Assembly (NCBI GenBank): GCA_019321725.1
Contig: CM033123.1
Span: 3,108,960-3,172,959, forward strand
Direction of reading: 5' to 3'
From: Paulownia fortunei
Lineage: Eukaryota; Streptophyta; Magnoliopsida; Lamiales; Paulowniaceae
DNA: 64,000 bases
Shown here: positions 1 through 13,380 of the stretch, one piece after another
How the letters are laid out: each line of letters starts with the position of its first letter
How positions within the stretch are numbered: the first letter of the stretch is position 1
Position numbers and translations under genes: made by a program
Notes under the pieces: generated by a model
What the model was told of the DNA's origin: nothing
What the model saw: the letters and a program-made list of their open reading frames with translations, nothing else
Database searches by the model: none

Positions 1-944
1 ATATATTTGGAATCTCGAAGCACAACTGTAATGTCTTGCCTGCCATTTTTACCGATTACCTGAATATAGAAAAACATTCGTTTCTGCCACTAAAATAAAT
101 CTCATTATTCCATTTGGTTGTTGGGTCATTATAAATGATATTAGTCAATAACAGATCAAATGCTCCATTATATTGAAGGAGCGAAAATGTTATTAGCATT
201 TCTGATCGTTACCCACTTGAAAAATTGATTTACTTCCTTTATTGGAGATGACATTCAACTTAAGAATCTGATATATTTTCACAATTGATATAAGCTATTG
301 AGGGCATTGACAGTAATCAAACAAAAAGTTATCTATGTAACAATGATATGATGGTGAGTGTTAATAATGACAATAAATAATTTGATCATCAGGCTAACCA
401 ATTGTCTACTTATAGCATTCAAGCATTCTATCCCTTGTTTTAACTTTAAAGCATTCAATGTTGATCTAATCATATTGAAACGATTGTTAGAACCAGTAGG
501 CCTGTCAAAAAAGAAAATGAATTGAGCTTGAAGGGGAGAACACAATAATTCACAACGAATGCAGTGGGTCAGGTAGTCTGCATATCTGCTAGGCATCACA
601 GCGACATTTATTCCCACTTTCCCTTCATACTTAGAACTGGTTTGGTCAATAAAAGGAGAAAAGTAAGCTTGAATAGGGAACCACAGGAGTCCAAATTCGG
701 TTTTTGTCCGCTGTTGCAGTTTATACCTTTGCATGATAGCATCTTGTTAGATCCACTTAATGCTTCTATTTTTCTGAAGACATTGTGTTCAAATTCTCTT
801 TCCTTAAAAACTCTAAAAATTTGTTATTAAAGTTACTCTGTGAACAAATGTATATTTCACTAATATTTACAGAAATGGCAAACTATAGTACACTGGAACA
901 GATTTATTCGGTTATTTAATGTTTTGACATTTGTATGGCAACAG
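1..944 (+). other. Intron of the dymeclin gene
   Basis: No conserved dymeclin block is readable here in any frame. The region is AT-rich, ends in a normal acceptor (ACAG at 941-944), and short ORFs on both strands look random. I take it as the 3' part of a long intron; an unrecognised short exon cannot be excluded. Confidence 0.6.
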
Positions 945-3153
945 GATGTCTATCTCCATACAAATTGTCTTGCAACTTTGGCAAATATGGCACCACATGT
1001 TCATAGACTGAGTGCATATGCATCACAGCGGTTGGTTAGCCTTTTTGATATGCTTTCACGCAAGTACGTCTTATCTTATTGTTTTTTGTCCTTGACATCT
1101 TATCATATGTCCAATAATTAATGAAGATACTCATTTCAGGATTGAGATTCTCTGTCTGATTTGTTATTTCAAATATCTCAATCTGTAGGTACAATAAATT
1201 AGCGGAGATTAAAAACAACAAGATAAATACAGCAGATGGTGATCCAAGAGGAGACAGCCTTCCAGAGGATCCTGTAATGAAGTCCTTTTCTTGATTATAT
1301 TTACAATTACAAGTCCATCTCAGTTTTATGTGATTGTAATAGGGTATGTATTGACCCTTAATCCTTATGCTGCAGTCAGCTGAACTGCATTTATATACTG
1401 ACTTCCTGAGACTTGTGCTGGAGATACTAAATGCAATCCTAACTTATGCATTGCCACGGAATCCGGAGGTATTGATGTTGCATTTGATTACTCAAGCAAG
1501 TTATTGCTCATCTGAATTTTTTATTTTTTTTATTGGTATATCGCATAGCTTTGCTTATTGTGGTTGTAACTTTCAGGTTGTTTATGCAATTATGCACAGG
1601 CAGGAAGTTTTTCTACCTTTCAAAAATCATCCACGTTTTAATGAGCTGTTGGAAAACATATTTACTGTATGTCTTCAGAAGAGATTATTTCCCATTTCAT
1701 AAGTAAATTTACTTCTATTCATATGTAAACAATTTCAAGTTTGGGTTAAGTGATAGTGGTTTTGAAGAAACTTCATCTTTCCTGGTGTGTAACAATTGCA
1801 CTATGAATTTTCTTCTATTACAGGTTTTGGATTTCTTTAATAGCCGTATTGATGCGCAGAAAATGGATGGAGAGTGGTCGGTGGAGAAAGTGCTTCAGGT
1901 CATAATCAACAACTGTCGATCTTGGAGAGGCGAGGGCATGAAGGTATGGAGCAAATGTTTCTATAAGGAGTTAACTTCAGTGTTTGTTATTTTTGTGATG
2001 CTTTATTATCTAACCTAATTTGGTTTTGAAAAGATGTTTACGCAATTACGTTTCACGTACGAACAAGAGAGTCATCCTGAGGAATTCTTCATTCCATATG
2101 TGTGGCAGTTGGTATTGTCTCACAGGTATACTTCCTGAAAATCATAAAGACATTTCCTAATCAATGTCAGAGCTAGGATTTAGTGGATGCTATTACATCT
2201 GTGAAGATTTTACATATTCTTACTTTGTTTTAGTGGGTTTTGATTATGTAATGTTGTTCACATGGTCTTATGCAGTGGTTTCACTTTCACTCCCAGCAGC
2301 ATAAATTTATTCCCTGTGCCTGTAGAAGTAAGTATCATTTTCCATCTAATAATTGTTGTCTTTGTTCTTTCATTCAGCACAAAGCACTTTATTCTACTGC
2401 AATAGTCTTATCTTTTTCGTAATTTTGAGCTTTTCTAACAGTCTTTTGTTCTTCATCCCAAATCAGTTATTTTAGGAACAATATTTGCTTGGGTTATCTC
2501 ATATATTTCGTAATTCATTGATGAGTTTGATATCCATAATTACATTATGAAATTTGTAAATATTGATATCTGCAGCCTTTGTTTGGCTTTTGGTCTCCAA
2601 TATACACATTCATATGTTACTAGTCTCATAATCCTAAGGCAATTCATTTTGTTATCTTCATAAACGTAATCCAAATAGGCTAATGTGGGAAGTACTATCC
2701 ATTGCAGTCACCTAATGCTGTCTAAAATACTCGTCGGGAACCAGACCAACTGGTGCAGTTGATAATATTCTTTATCTATAGACTGTTGCATGTTGCGAAA
2801 TCTTTAGTGACCTCACTTGCATTTCTGCTAATAAATATATCTGTGTGTGTTTGTAGGCTTGTTACACTAAAAGCATAATTAGTGAATCTAATGCACAAAC
2901 AAATTTCTTTAGCATCTGTAAATCAACTATATCTAAGTCAAGGCACTCTTAAGAAGTTGAATACCATTTCCTAGTCTAGGACTGCCTGACAGATGATGCG
3001 GTAAAAGATTTGCTGTAGAATAACCATTCTATGCTGTAAGGTATATGATGGATTGTTCGAACTGAATTACAGGATAGATATGGGCAGGAGGTGGAGAAGC
3101 TCCAAAATGGCGAGCTGAAAGATCATGCACTTCAAGTAGAGACGCCTGTATAG
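945..3153 (+). CDS. Dymeclin, 3' part (5' end outside window)
   Basis: Coding exons read as 945-1063, 1189-1273, 1376-1468, 1577-1666, 1824-1943, 2034-2125, 2276-2327 and 3073-3153 (stop TAG at 3151). All junctions are GT-AG and phases are continuous, giving the last 243 residues. The first visible residues, [20 protein letters not shown], then [20 protein letters not shown], are a strongly conserved block of dymeclin, the protein defective in Dyggve-Melchior-Clausen syndrome. Later segments include [17 protein letters not shown] and [20 protein letters not shown]. In animals dymeclin is a peripheral Golgi protein involved in vesicle traffic; its role in plants is poorly defined. The N-terminal half lies upstream of position 1. 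Bases 1-944 read as intron, with an acceptor at 943-944. The last intron (2328-3072) is the longest. Family assignment is firm from remembered conservation. Confidence 0.9.
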
Positions 3154-4159
3154 TGGAGTTATAATTCCCTGAAGAGACTAGGTCTAATGTACATACACAC
3201 ACATGAAATAGCAGGAATTCTTAATTCGTTTATGTTTATATTTCTCGAGTATATAGGTCTATGTGTTCTTTATGGATTTCATCATTGTAACGAATAAGAG
3301 AATTTCTCAAATTTGCAATACATAGTTACTTATGGTTATTTTAGATTTGTCACTGAACTTGTGATCTGTAATCTTTAGATCAAAATAAGAAATAGAGCAA
3401 TCTGCTGGTTCAGAACTTCAAGAACTTTGGTCATTTTTTGTTATGTTGTTGCTTTGAGTGTGTTGCTTGTTAAATTGTGCAAATATGAAGCATATGATTT
3501 TTATCAGAACTGAAATTTTGAATCATACGAGAACCTTGAATCTTTCATATGAGCTATTACTCAGTTGCTCGTAGGAATTCAGTTGGACTTGAAGAACGTG
3601 CTGTTGTTATGTCAAACCTACCTAATTTCACATTTAACTAAATCAGAAATCAAGAATTCCATTTTAATGCAAGGAACCAATTAAGCACACCAAAACCAAG
3701 TGGATCCAACCTTTATGTTAGTCATGTAATCTAGTCGAACAGTTTTGGAATCTTGAACAATAAGGCCGTATCTCAACATGAATATCGTGCAGCGGGCGTG
3801 GGCAAAGTTGACAAATAACGCCTTGCAGCCTGCAGGGCTTAGTTACTGAAAGTGAAGAGCATTATTTAGTTGATGAATTGAAATTCAGCAGAAGTTATCC
3901 TCTAGATGAAATTATTACTAGAAATTACAACACTGATGTATTTCCTTCGATCAGCCACAAACTTTACCACATTTCAGATTTTGTGCCCATGTTTGTTACA
4001 ATTTTACCTTGCACGGATCTATTCATTTATTAGAGAGGGATAAAAAACTACAAGCAATACTTCATTTAATTCAACACAAATTCAGATACAATGTTAACAC
4101 TATTACATATTTTCCATAATCATAATCTTAGCTTCTATAGCACCAAGAACTTTGGAAAA
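3154..4159. other. Convergent 3' intergenic region
   Basis: This lies between the dymeclin stop (plus strand) and the ELIP stop (minus strand), so it holds the two 3' untranslated regions facing each other. It is AT-rich and I see no coding exon or RNA gene. There is no recognisable transposon. Confidence 0.6.
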
Positions 4160-5356
4160 TCACACAAGAGCACCACCTTTCACATACTCAGTGAAAGCCA
4201 AGGCCACCAGGCCCAGCATAGCAAACCTTCCATTCCAGAGCTCAGCGTCGGATGTCAACAGCTCCCCGGATTTGGATTCCGCAGTTACACCTCTAAACAT
4301 GGGAATCAGGGATGCCAGGGATAGCAAAACGCTGGTGCCGAGGAACCATGGGATTCCCCCGTTTTGCACTTGGGAAAAGATATCCTGTCCATTGGCTAAT
4401 TCCACTCCCATCGCCGTCACGAATCCGATCATCGCCAGCCGGCCGTTGATTCTCTCAGGGCCAGGCCCGCTGAAGGCCAAAACGTCGGAGAAGCTGGTGC
4501 TCACCTGAATAGTACAAGACATGAGATAGTGTACCACTACTTAGGTAAAACCGTAAAAGGTCTGCAATTACACACATAGAAAAAAGCAGAAAGAAAAGAA
4601 AAGCAATCGTAGCAAAGTATGAGCTAAGTTGCAAAAAATACACGTGTGTGTTGGGAAAAAAGAGAGACCAGATCTATAATCGTTTAGATGGGAAAATCCA
4701 AGCATGATATTCTTGTTGTATATCCCTGACAAAGAATGTGTACATGAGAGAAGCCCTAGAACAACTGTGGAAATATCTTCTGAGAAATAGTTCTGATCCA
4801 ACCCCAACACGCCCAGAGACCAGAGTAAAGTTGGGATTTGCTAGAAACTAGGTAAAATACGAATTCTGGGGTCCGAGACAACCAGCAGCAGTGTTTATGT
4901 TGTGAACCCACATGAGGTCTACTGATGGTTGAGATTGTTGGGTTTAAGAATCATCCCCTACTTTATGGGGTGTCTAATATCATTTCAGCAGTTAAAAAAG
5001 AGTGATTCTTTTGGTCCTTACAGCAATTAAGAAGTGACAAGTACCTTGGGCTTTGGAGGAGCTGCTGCCTGCTCTTTGATCTCATCTTCCTGTTAGATCA
5101 AGAAAAAGAAACCCCCACTGCTTCAGTGAAATGAACATATATATATACATGACTCAATTAATCAAATAAAACCAAGATTAATTTAAAAAAAAAAAAAAAA
5201 AAAACTTGCCTCAGCCATGCTTCTAACTCTAAATTTGACATCCCTCTTGACAGGCAACACATAGTTGGAAGGTCCAAACAACTGGTTCAGACCACCCCTT
5301 CTTGTAACTGGGCCTCCACATGAGATTGCTGGCATTCCATAGCAAGTTGCAGCCAT
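4160..5356 (-). CDS. ELIP: Early light-induced protein (ELIP), chloroplast thylakoid
   Basis: Three coding exons on the minus strand: 5356-5210, 5089-5045 and 4504-4160, giving 178 residues. Residues 1 to about 46 resemble a chloroplast transit peptide. A short acidic/proline linker (EDEIKEQAAAPPKPK) follows. The LHC-type region then has two pigment-binding helices with the E..NGR.AM signature (ERINGRLAMIGF and ELWNGRFAMLGLVALAF), with a third helix (WFLGTSVLLSLASLIPMF) between them. ELIPs accumulate briefly in thylakoids under high light, UV or cold, bind chlorophyll and protect against photo-oxidation. Length and the C-terminal TEYVKGGALV match ELIP1/2 of other plants. Intron 1 has a GC donor (GAG|GCAAGT) followed by 20 T residues; the nearby GT donor would put an in-frame TGA just after the junction. 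The gene is divergent from the p24 gene. Confidence 0.94.
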
Positions 5357-5610
5357 TGTGTGTGTGTGTGTGTGTGTTCTGGAGTGTTTGAGTGGGTGTG
5401 GGAATGATAAATACAAAAGCTGGCTTCAACAAGGTTTTCTTTCTTCCTTTGGTACAATAGATTGCTACTTTTGCATGAAAGACGGAGGAACCGAAGTGGG
5501 TACTTATAATAAAAGTGCATGCGCTTGGGGGCCAATACAAAAGGGGTGGATATTTTTTCATCCACGTAATTTGGGTATGGCCCGTTAAAGGTACTAAATC
5601 ACGTGGATAC
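5357..5610 (-). promoter_or_regulatory. ELIP leader and promoter with G-box
   Basis: Read on the minus strand, the start codon directly follows a CA dinucleotide run (about 5358-5375). A TATA-like TTATTATAA lies at about 5512-5520, which would put transcription start near 5480. Upstream are a CCAAT motif (5532-5536), an ACGT core (5562-5567) and a perfect G-box CACGTG at 5600-5605. ACGT and G-box elements bind HY5-type bZIP factors, which are known to drive ELIP light induction. The link to this gene is inferred from spacing. Confidence 0.55.
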
Positions 5611-5629
5611 ATGTGGCCACACACATTTC

Positions 5630-7700
5630 AAAATGTTTGATTTTTTGTCCTAAACATTTACCAGAAAAGTAGGGTGGAGTCTTTGAGGCCTAGTAAATTC
5701 TAGGTCTTATGGTTGGTGTACAAGTGACCACAACAGGGCTTTAATATCACCCATATTCCAACCTTATGACTATCATAGGAACATCGGGATAGTTCCTTTA
5801 TTATTCCAACAAAAACACGTTTGATATTTATTTTATTTACAGATATTATCTCCCTAAAATTTTAAAATATAAATACTTTTTTTGATATTTGTCTAAATTC
5901 CATTTGTTATACATCATAGTCAAAAATGATATCAATATTTTCAGTAAAAATGGTAGATAGTAGGTATAATTTATAAAATAAAGACAAATTTTAATGAATA
6001 TTTATAGAGATATTTTTTTATAAATAGGTCAAACTTATGATTTGTATAATTACCCTAGAATAAACATTGGAGTAGTTCTAGGTAATTTGTATTGTGTTAG
6101 ATGTGTTCCCAAGAGAAAGTAATAAAATTGTACGTGATTTATAAAAAAAGGCAAAAAAAAAAAAAACCTTGTAAGTGGGTTCTTTTTATTTTTGCAAATT
6201 AATCCGGGCCAATTATGTAAGTAATATATTTTTAATTTGAATACATATCTTCCATATAAAATGTATACAAAAAATTTCACCTATAATACCTCATTTTGTG
6301 AGAACCAACCAAATTTAAACACTTAAATCTAGTGTTGTACCAAAAAAGAAATAATTAGTAACACCTTTTGTGTATGTGAAATCTCCACCCACACAATTTC
6401 GAATCTTCAAATAGTTAGCTTACACCTGCATCTCCGCTAAATAGTTTACTGTTATATATTTTAATCTAATTAAAAAATAATTCAATTTAATATTTTATTT
6501 TGCATTTTACATTATAAATATATATAAATATATAAATTTTTTTATTAAATATATATTTATTGTAAATTATATATATTCAACTTATTTATAAAATAAAATA
6601 TAAGATAAAACAATAAATTGAAACATTCAAAATGGTTTTTAGGTGTATAGAATGAATGTAGTAGACATTTAGAAATTGTATTTTAAATAATTAATGATTA
6701 CTCACTTAAGTAAATAGTTGGTTCAGCAATTGTGATTACTTAAATAATGACTAACTAAATAGTTTAGCAATTGTGATTAATTAAGTTGGTTTAATACTTA
6801 ATGATTGATATTGATAGGTAGTATTCTGATGATTGAAACAATCGTGTATAGCTATTATTGTGATCAGGTTCCGTCTATGAGAAACATAATTAAAGATGGG
6901 GCTAAAATTGGCTACAAGGGTTCTCCCACTAAAATACGTCTCTAGACGAACTAAGTAAAATTTCTTAGTCTCAACAATAAATTTTGGGGTTGCTCTATTA
7001 CTTCCCACACCTTCCATGGTGCATTATGACTTATGTTACTCCATAAATAAATGTATACCTGTCCATTTGGAGTTCTTAAATTGGTGTAAAATATTATTAT
7101 AATGATAATTTTGTAGTTGAAATTATTAAAATAAAATTTTATTTTAAAAATAAGTAAGAGTTTTTTTATTTTTTTTAATAGTAATTTATAAAATCATAAT
7201 ATTTTATTTTAAAAATTTATGATTTTTTTTAATTTTACTAAATATTCTAAGATCGTTCAGATATTAGAAAGGGTATATAAATTCAGCCAAACATCTTTTA
7301 AGAATACATGTTGAATGCGCCATGCGATAAAATTATTATTGACAATTTATGACTAAAATCTAGTGCTAATAAAAAAAAATTTATATAATTAGACTAGAAT
7401 AATTCCTTTTAACTATTCTTAAATGGCCTAAGGTTGCATTTCGTATATAGATTTGAAGCAAGATTTAGAAAAATAATTTTAAATAACTTTATATGAAATT
7501 GATCTGAAATTTATTATAATTATTTAAAAATAATTTAAAATTTATTTTATTGAAAAATTATCCAAATAACTTAATAAATTTATTGTTTTAAATTTTAAAT
7601 TCTTAATTTTAAATCTATCAATCCAATAAAATTTAAAATTCTTCATTTTTTTTCGTTTTTTTCTTAAAAGAGGAAAAAAATAAAAATCCAAAAGCAATGA
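5630..7700. other. AT-rich intergenic region between ELIP and p24
   Basis: No gene is recognised. The stretch 6440-6620 is very AT-rich with runs of TATA-type repeats, and 7080-7220 and 7440-7680 are similar. Any transposon here is too decayed to name. Confidence 0.6.
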
Positions 7701-7893
7701 TATTTGGAAAATTGGGAAAAGAAATTTACCCCATGTCGTTCAATGTGCTGCGTTGTAGCATCCAATAATGTTCCTCCACGTCGAAACACCACTCCCAAAC
7801 ACCAAACCAGCATTAACTACAACACGACCGAGTCACTAATCCACTTTCAAAACCTGAAACTCAAACCCGGGGATCCGAATAGTTAACGGTTCA

Positions 7894-10800
7894 ATGGAGA
7901 GGGGGGGAAGAATTATCAGCTGCGGCAGGGCGGCGTACGCTCTTTTGGGCCTCCAGCTTTTGAGCATGGTGAGCCGTATGGCGGCGCTGTCGGTGACTGT
8001 AAACGACGTCGAGTGCATATACGAGTACGTATTGTACGAAGGCGATACCGTTTCGGGGAATTTCGTGGTCGTCGATCACGATATCTTCTGGAGCTCCGAT
8101 CATCCCGGCATCGACTTCACCGTATTGCTCTTTCCTTTCCTTTATATGTGTGTTTGTTTTCTTGTATGAAAGAGTCTTGATCTGTGAAATTGAATTAAAT
8201 TGTGGGAGGTGGGGATCTAGATATTAAATTTTCTGCAGACGAAAAGCAATTTTGTCCAAAAAATTATGGATTTTTATGATTTCTTAGGTCTTTATTTGTT
8301 TGTTTATCTGTTGGTTTGTTATTGAAAATCGGTGAATTGATACCATTTACTAAAATAAATCGGTGAATTGATACTATTTGCTAAAATTAACTGGGAGTCG
8401 AGTCGGAGTTTTTATTTTCTTTGTTGGCTTTCTTTATCATTGCTGATGTTTAAGATGGTGGTTCCTTTTTGGGGTTTTTATTTGGTTTTTGTGTTATCTT
8501 TTGTGTTTATGGAATGATTCGACTAATGATTAGTTTGAGTGTAGTTGTACTGCATTATAAAAATATGAACTTTTGGACAATCGTTCAAAAGTATTCATAA
8601 ATTTTGGATTTTTTCTATCAAATGTATATGGATTTCTATTCGATTAGCTCAAATGCGTCTATTGATTTTCCTGAACTATTATTTGGTAAAGAGTAAGGAA
8701 GGGTAGAGAATTGGCTTTTCTGCAGTAATTACAGTTATATTGAAAGTGGAATGATGCTTAAAGTGAAATTTTATGTATTATTCAAGCTTGTTAATGTAGT
8801 TGGACTGTTATCAAGTTAAATTCTTACTCTCTTTCTATGTCTAAGTGACTATGCAAGTTAGCATTTTTTCAAAAATATTTTTGTCCCACGTTGATTGTCG
8901 CAGTCTGAAATTATGAAGATACTGATTTTTTTTTATTTTTTTTTGAGCAATGCATAAACTTATTGGTTGGGTCAGTGGCTGCGAATGAAAAACTCTTCCT
9001 GATCTTAATCGTATAGTCTTTTTTAGAGTATGTAATCATACAACGGCTATCAAAAATGTTTACTATTTGGAAACATTTATGGATTTGAATTTAAATGTGT
9101 AATATGGGTCCCAAATACAGTTCACTTGGCCAGCTAGAAAAGATAATAACAAATTTTACAATGTTTTGCTCTATTTGCCCCATGACAGTTGAATTTATAC
9201 ATTCCCTTGGGATGGAAGGAGTAATAATTTTTTCCCAGCTAAATATCTTTTAGACAGAAAACCCCATATGGAGTTGCTTACAAGCATTTTTATTGATGTT
9301 AGTTTGTTAGGACCGCCTTGGTTAGCTTGTAGCATCTATTGAATGGTTGTCTATTCTGTGTTTCATGTACTGGTTTCCACATGTATGGTTGTTTAGCTTC
9401 TTTTGTATGATTTCTGTCGACAAACTGGATTTCGTCTTGGAGATGGGTTTTGTTGCATTTGCAACCAAGGGCTGATTCAACTCCCTTCCCCACCATCACA
9501 ATTTAGACCTCTAATCATGATTTGGACACCTGATATTTTATCAATGAGACAAGCAATAGCCTAAAAGTATTTGTTGCTTGACAGACACCATTAACCTGAT
9601 AACATAAATCAGGTTTAAACAATGATGGATGTTCAACTGATTCTATTAAACTGCCGACTCCTCCCGATTGTTTGAAATTAATTTCACTCATCAAACTGGA
9701 AGAGGAAGAAGGAAATATAATATAAAATAAGGAAAAAGGAGATAATCCTCTGAAGTTGGGTTTTAAAAGCCGAAGTTGCTTCTGTAGTTTCAATTTATTT
9801 GAATCCCTGTGTTTTAGAAATGAGCTTGTAGTTTCTTTTTGGGCCATGTATGCAGAGATATGTGTACTTTTCCTGAGCCAACTTTTAAGGTGATATCATA
9901 GCTTCACATGAAGGCAACTTAAATCTATAAGAAAGTTGATGCAATGCTTTTAATCCTTAACTTTAGATCAATTGCTCAAATTAGTTGATGATGTTGATTA
10001 TTTGGTCATTTTGCTTCTTGATGTAGGTGACATCTCCTGCTGGTAATATTGTGAACACTTTGAAAGGGACATCTGGGGACAAATTTGAGTTTAAGGCCCC
10101 CAGAAGTGGAATGTACAAATTTTGTTTCCATAATCCTTATTCTACACCAGAGACAGTCTCTTTCTACATTCATGTCGGCCATATTCCCACTGAACATGAC
10201 CTTGCAAAGGATGGTTTGTCTGATCTTTTGTTTTGTTTATGTTGCATATTTTACCGTGTTGATAGGTCCTTTAAGCTATAAAATGATTGTATTATTCCCT
10301 TTTTTTTTTCTCCCCTTCTACATTGCAGAACATTTGGACCCCATTAATGTCAAAATTGCTGAACTGAGGGAAGCACTGGAATCTGTTACCGCAGAGCAGA
10401 AATACTTGAAAGCGCGCGATGCTCGCCATCGCCATAGTAAGATCTTCCTTTTTTTTCTTTTCTTTTTTTCCGTTCTTTATATTTCTCTGATTCCCAGCTT
10501 CCCCAATTTTAGTCTGTATGGACTTAAAAGAACATGCTAGATATTGGGTCTCTTTAACTACGTGTATGAACTTGCCACACTTTTGAAAGCTTCTACTGAC
10601 TTGAAAATCCTATGTACTGGAATTTGAAGTAAATTTAACTACTTGCTTGATTTATTTCATTATATGTACAATCCACTTTGCTGAAAGTATAATTTGATCC
10701 TTACATTCTCAGTATTGTTAACGAGGCATTACCAGCGCATGGAGAACATCTGATTGCAGTTTGAAAACCTCAATGATATAAGCATTAGATTTGATTAAGC

Positions 10801-11531
10801 CTTGTGCTCAACGTTCTCAGATCAGATCAGTAGTAACTCGTTGAGTATATCAATAGAAAATGGCTTTTTTTCATTGTTAATTGCTCAATAATCAGTATGT
10901 ACATGGTAGTGATAGTGTTCAGGCCATATTAGTGAAAATAAGGAGATACTGTTTTTAGCCTTAGCAGAACCCTGTTGGTCTGAGGATGCCTGCTTTTAAT
11001 ATTTTTTGCATGTGGAAAAGGTTAGTTTTGGAGTTAAAGTTTGGGGTTTCACAGAGTCAACTCCTGCTGGTTCACTATCTCCTTTAAAGCGTACATCGAA
11101 GTTATAACATGCAAAACGATAATAGATGTCTTGTCATTTGAATCTTGCTCTATGTAAACAGTATAATATATCCATAGTGATGATAGTCCTGTTAAACCCA
11201 AGAGAAACATAAAAAAGATAGCTCTTAGTTTCCTTCTTTTATGGACTTTGTCATTCCATATTTACTGGGATAATGAAGGGGACACCTATCTAGCAACTTG
11301 CCATAGGACTCATTTCCTGCTGTTTTCATGTTACATGATAGCTATTAGCTTAATATTTTGCTTTCATTATGTTATACTGAGTATGATCTTGCTGCAGCAA
11401 ATGAGAGCACAAGAAGGCGCGTCATATTTTACACTATTGGAGAATACTTTTTGCTAGCACTTGTAAGTGGTCTTCAGGTTGTGTACATACGTCGCTTGTT
11501 CAGCAAGTCCGTCGGGTACAACCGTGTTTGA
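7894..11531 (+). CDS. p24 beta-type transmembrane cargo receptor (emp24/GOLD family)
   Basis: Four coding exons: 7894-8121, 10027-10213, 10329-10436 and 11398-11531, giving 218 residues. In order: an N-terminal signal peptide (hydrophobic YALLGLQLLSMVSRMAALS); a GOLD domain with the two conserved cysteines (VECIYEYV and MYKFCFHNPYS); a coiled coil (KIAELREALESVTAEQKYL to RDARHRHTNESTRRR); one membrane span (VIFYTIGEYFLLALVSGLQVV); and a short cytosolic tail, RRLFSKSVGYNRV. p24 proteins cycle between ER and Golgi in COPI/COPII vesicles and help sort cargo, GPI-anchored proteins in particular. The tail ending YNRV resembles Arabidopsis p24 beta3 as I remember it, and has no C-terminal KKXX. Intron 1 is about 1.9 kb. 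A small duplication of about 33 bp sits in it near 8326-8390. Confidence 0.92.
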
Positions 11532-11649
11532 TGAAACTCTCGAACTGGCATCTATTTCTGCTTCCCTCAAATCTGGTTTGCTCGATGCAAGGGGATAGAA
11601 GTAAAGCGAGGAGGAAAAAAATCCAGGGTTTTGTATAACAAAAATGGTA

Positions 11650-13130
11650 ATTTATTTGACTTAGCTGGAGGATCTAGATAAATGTGAAATATTTCACTTA
11701 GTGGTTGGGAGATTATGAGATTTTTTGCCGATACATTCTCTTCTTTTCAGAACCTTTTAGAGGATTTCAATCTTGTGTATTAATTATGGGTTACTACGTT
11801 CAAAATTTAAAAAAATAAAGAAAGAAAGCTCCTGATTCTAGAGCCATTGCATGTTGTGAAACAGAAGCCAGAAATGAAATTTAACCAGGAGCTGTAATAT
11901 AATCAGATTGAAGCCGCAAAATTTTGGTCCACTCGATATTTGTTTGTACAATGGCTAGGTTGGTTACTGAATATTACAACTGCAAAATTTTATTATTCAG
12001 ATTTAATAAAAATTGTGATTTTCAATGCATGGATTTTACTAATAAAAATCGAGATATTACAAGAACATCTTTCTGTTCTTTTGGTTGTCTAAAATGCTTC
12101 ATTTTCCTTCGAAATCTCAACCAAGCTTGTCATTGTCAAGGCATAACACAATTGTTTAACAGTTTTCTAGAACGTTCAATATTTGTTTGAAATTCGAAAA
12201 AATGTTCCACTGTCACGGGGTCTTCACCATTATCCAAAAGGTCCAATGATGTATACATATTGGATCTTTTAAGGCAACTATGAAAGTTTGTTGAAAATTC
12301 AGATTGGTCGATAAGAATTGATTTTGATGCTATTTTACCTTCGTTTTTGGGTTTTTGAGTTTATCCAATTTGTCTTGAAAAGTAAAAGGGAATAAAACTG
12401 TGTTCACTGGACTCTTCAATATTAGTATTTGTTTTGTAACGAGGCCCAAGTTATGCAGGCCTTTTTTGAAATTGTGCATAATGTAGTGATATGAAAAACG
12501 GCATAATGAAAGAAAATAGAATAATGAATTTCTTTAGAAAAAAAAAAGAGTTTGTTTGGGTTCTATTTAAACAAGAGTTTGTAATGATTTATAAGTATAT
12601 ATACTATATTATAAAATAAAAATACTTACATTATACTCAAATAATTTATAATTTCTATTCAAGTAGTAGTAATTGAGTTGGTGTCATATAGTTGGGCCTT
12701 GAAAATTTGAAATCCCCATAGTGGTTTTGGAATTTGGCCGTGTGCGAATTTAAATTTTAAATTTTTTTACATGGATTGATATGCAGGATAATAAATCAAG
12801 TTTGGTTAAATTTGAGGTTTATCTTGTTAAAAATTTTAAGGTTTGAATCCTCTATCTTTTAGACTCATTAAACACGCTTATTCATTTTAAAAGTATTAAA
12901 AATATATTAAAACTTTCTAATATATATTTTTTTAAAAAGATTCACATAAATATAAAATATATTTAAAAAATAAAAAAATAAATGAACGAATTTGGAACGA
13001 GACGAATTTGAAATTTAAAATTCAAAAACTATTCAAAATTCATTTATAATAATAAAAAATTATTTTAATATGAAATTTAAATATAAACTCATTCTTTATC
13101 CATCCTACATATTGATAAATATGCAAGTTG
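11650..13130. other. Intergenic region downstream of p24
   Basis: The first few hundred bases are probably the p24 3' untranslated region. The rest is AT-rich with scattered short ORFs that look random. No gene or RNA is recognised. Confidence 0.55.
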
Positions 13131-13139
13131 GAATGCTCT

Positions 13140-13380
13140 TGGGCACAGTTCAACTGATGGATCAATCAACATATTTCTCGTTTCCGACAGGGTGGGAATT
13201 TGAATTCTAGTGGGAACTTGCGACTGAATTTCGATATGGAGCAATCACTGTTTACCCAATAGGACCCTGCGACCGGAGTTTAGTATGAAGCAATTATTTT
13301 GGAGGCGGCTTCTTATGCGCAGAAGTATACATTCATGAGGGAACCTGTTATCCAGTTTAAGACATATCCCGCGATTTACC
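13140..13380 (+). mobile_element. SINE copy 1 (tRNA-derived retrotransposon)
   Basis: The head carries tRNA-like promoter motifs: an A-box-like CAGTTCAACTGATGG near 13146-13160 and a B-box-like GGAATTTGAATTC near 13195-13207. The body (about 13222-13330, including TTTCGATATGGAGCAATCAC and CTTATGCGCAGAAGTATA) recurs at 60030-60185 on the same strand and at 63800-63960 on the opposite strand. Shared body plus tRNA-like head supports a SINE. The 3' boundary is not clear. Confidence 0.65.
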
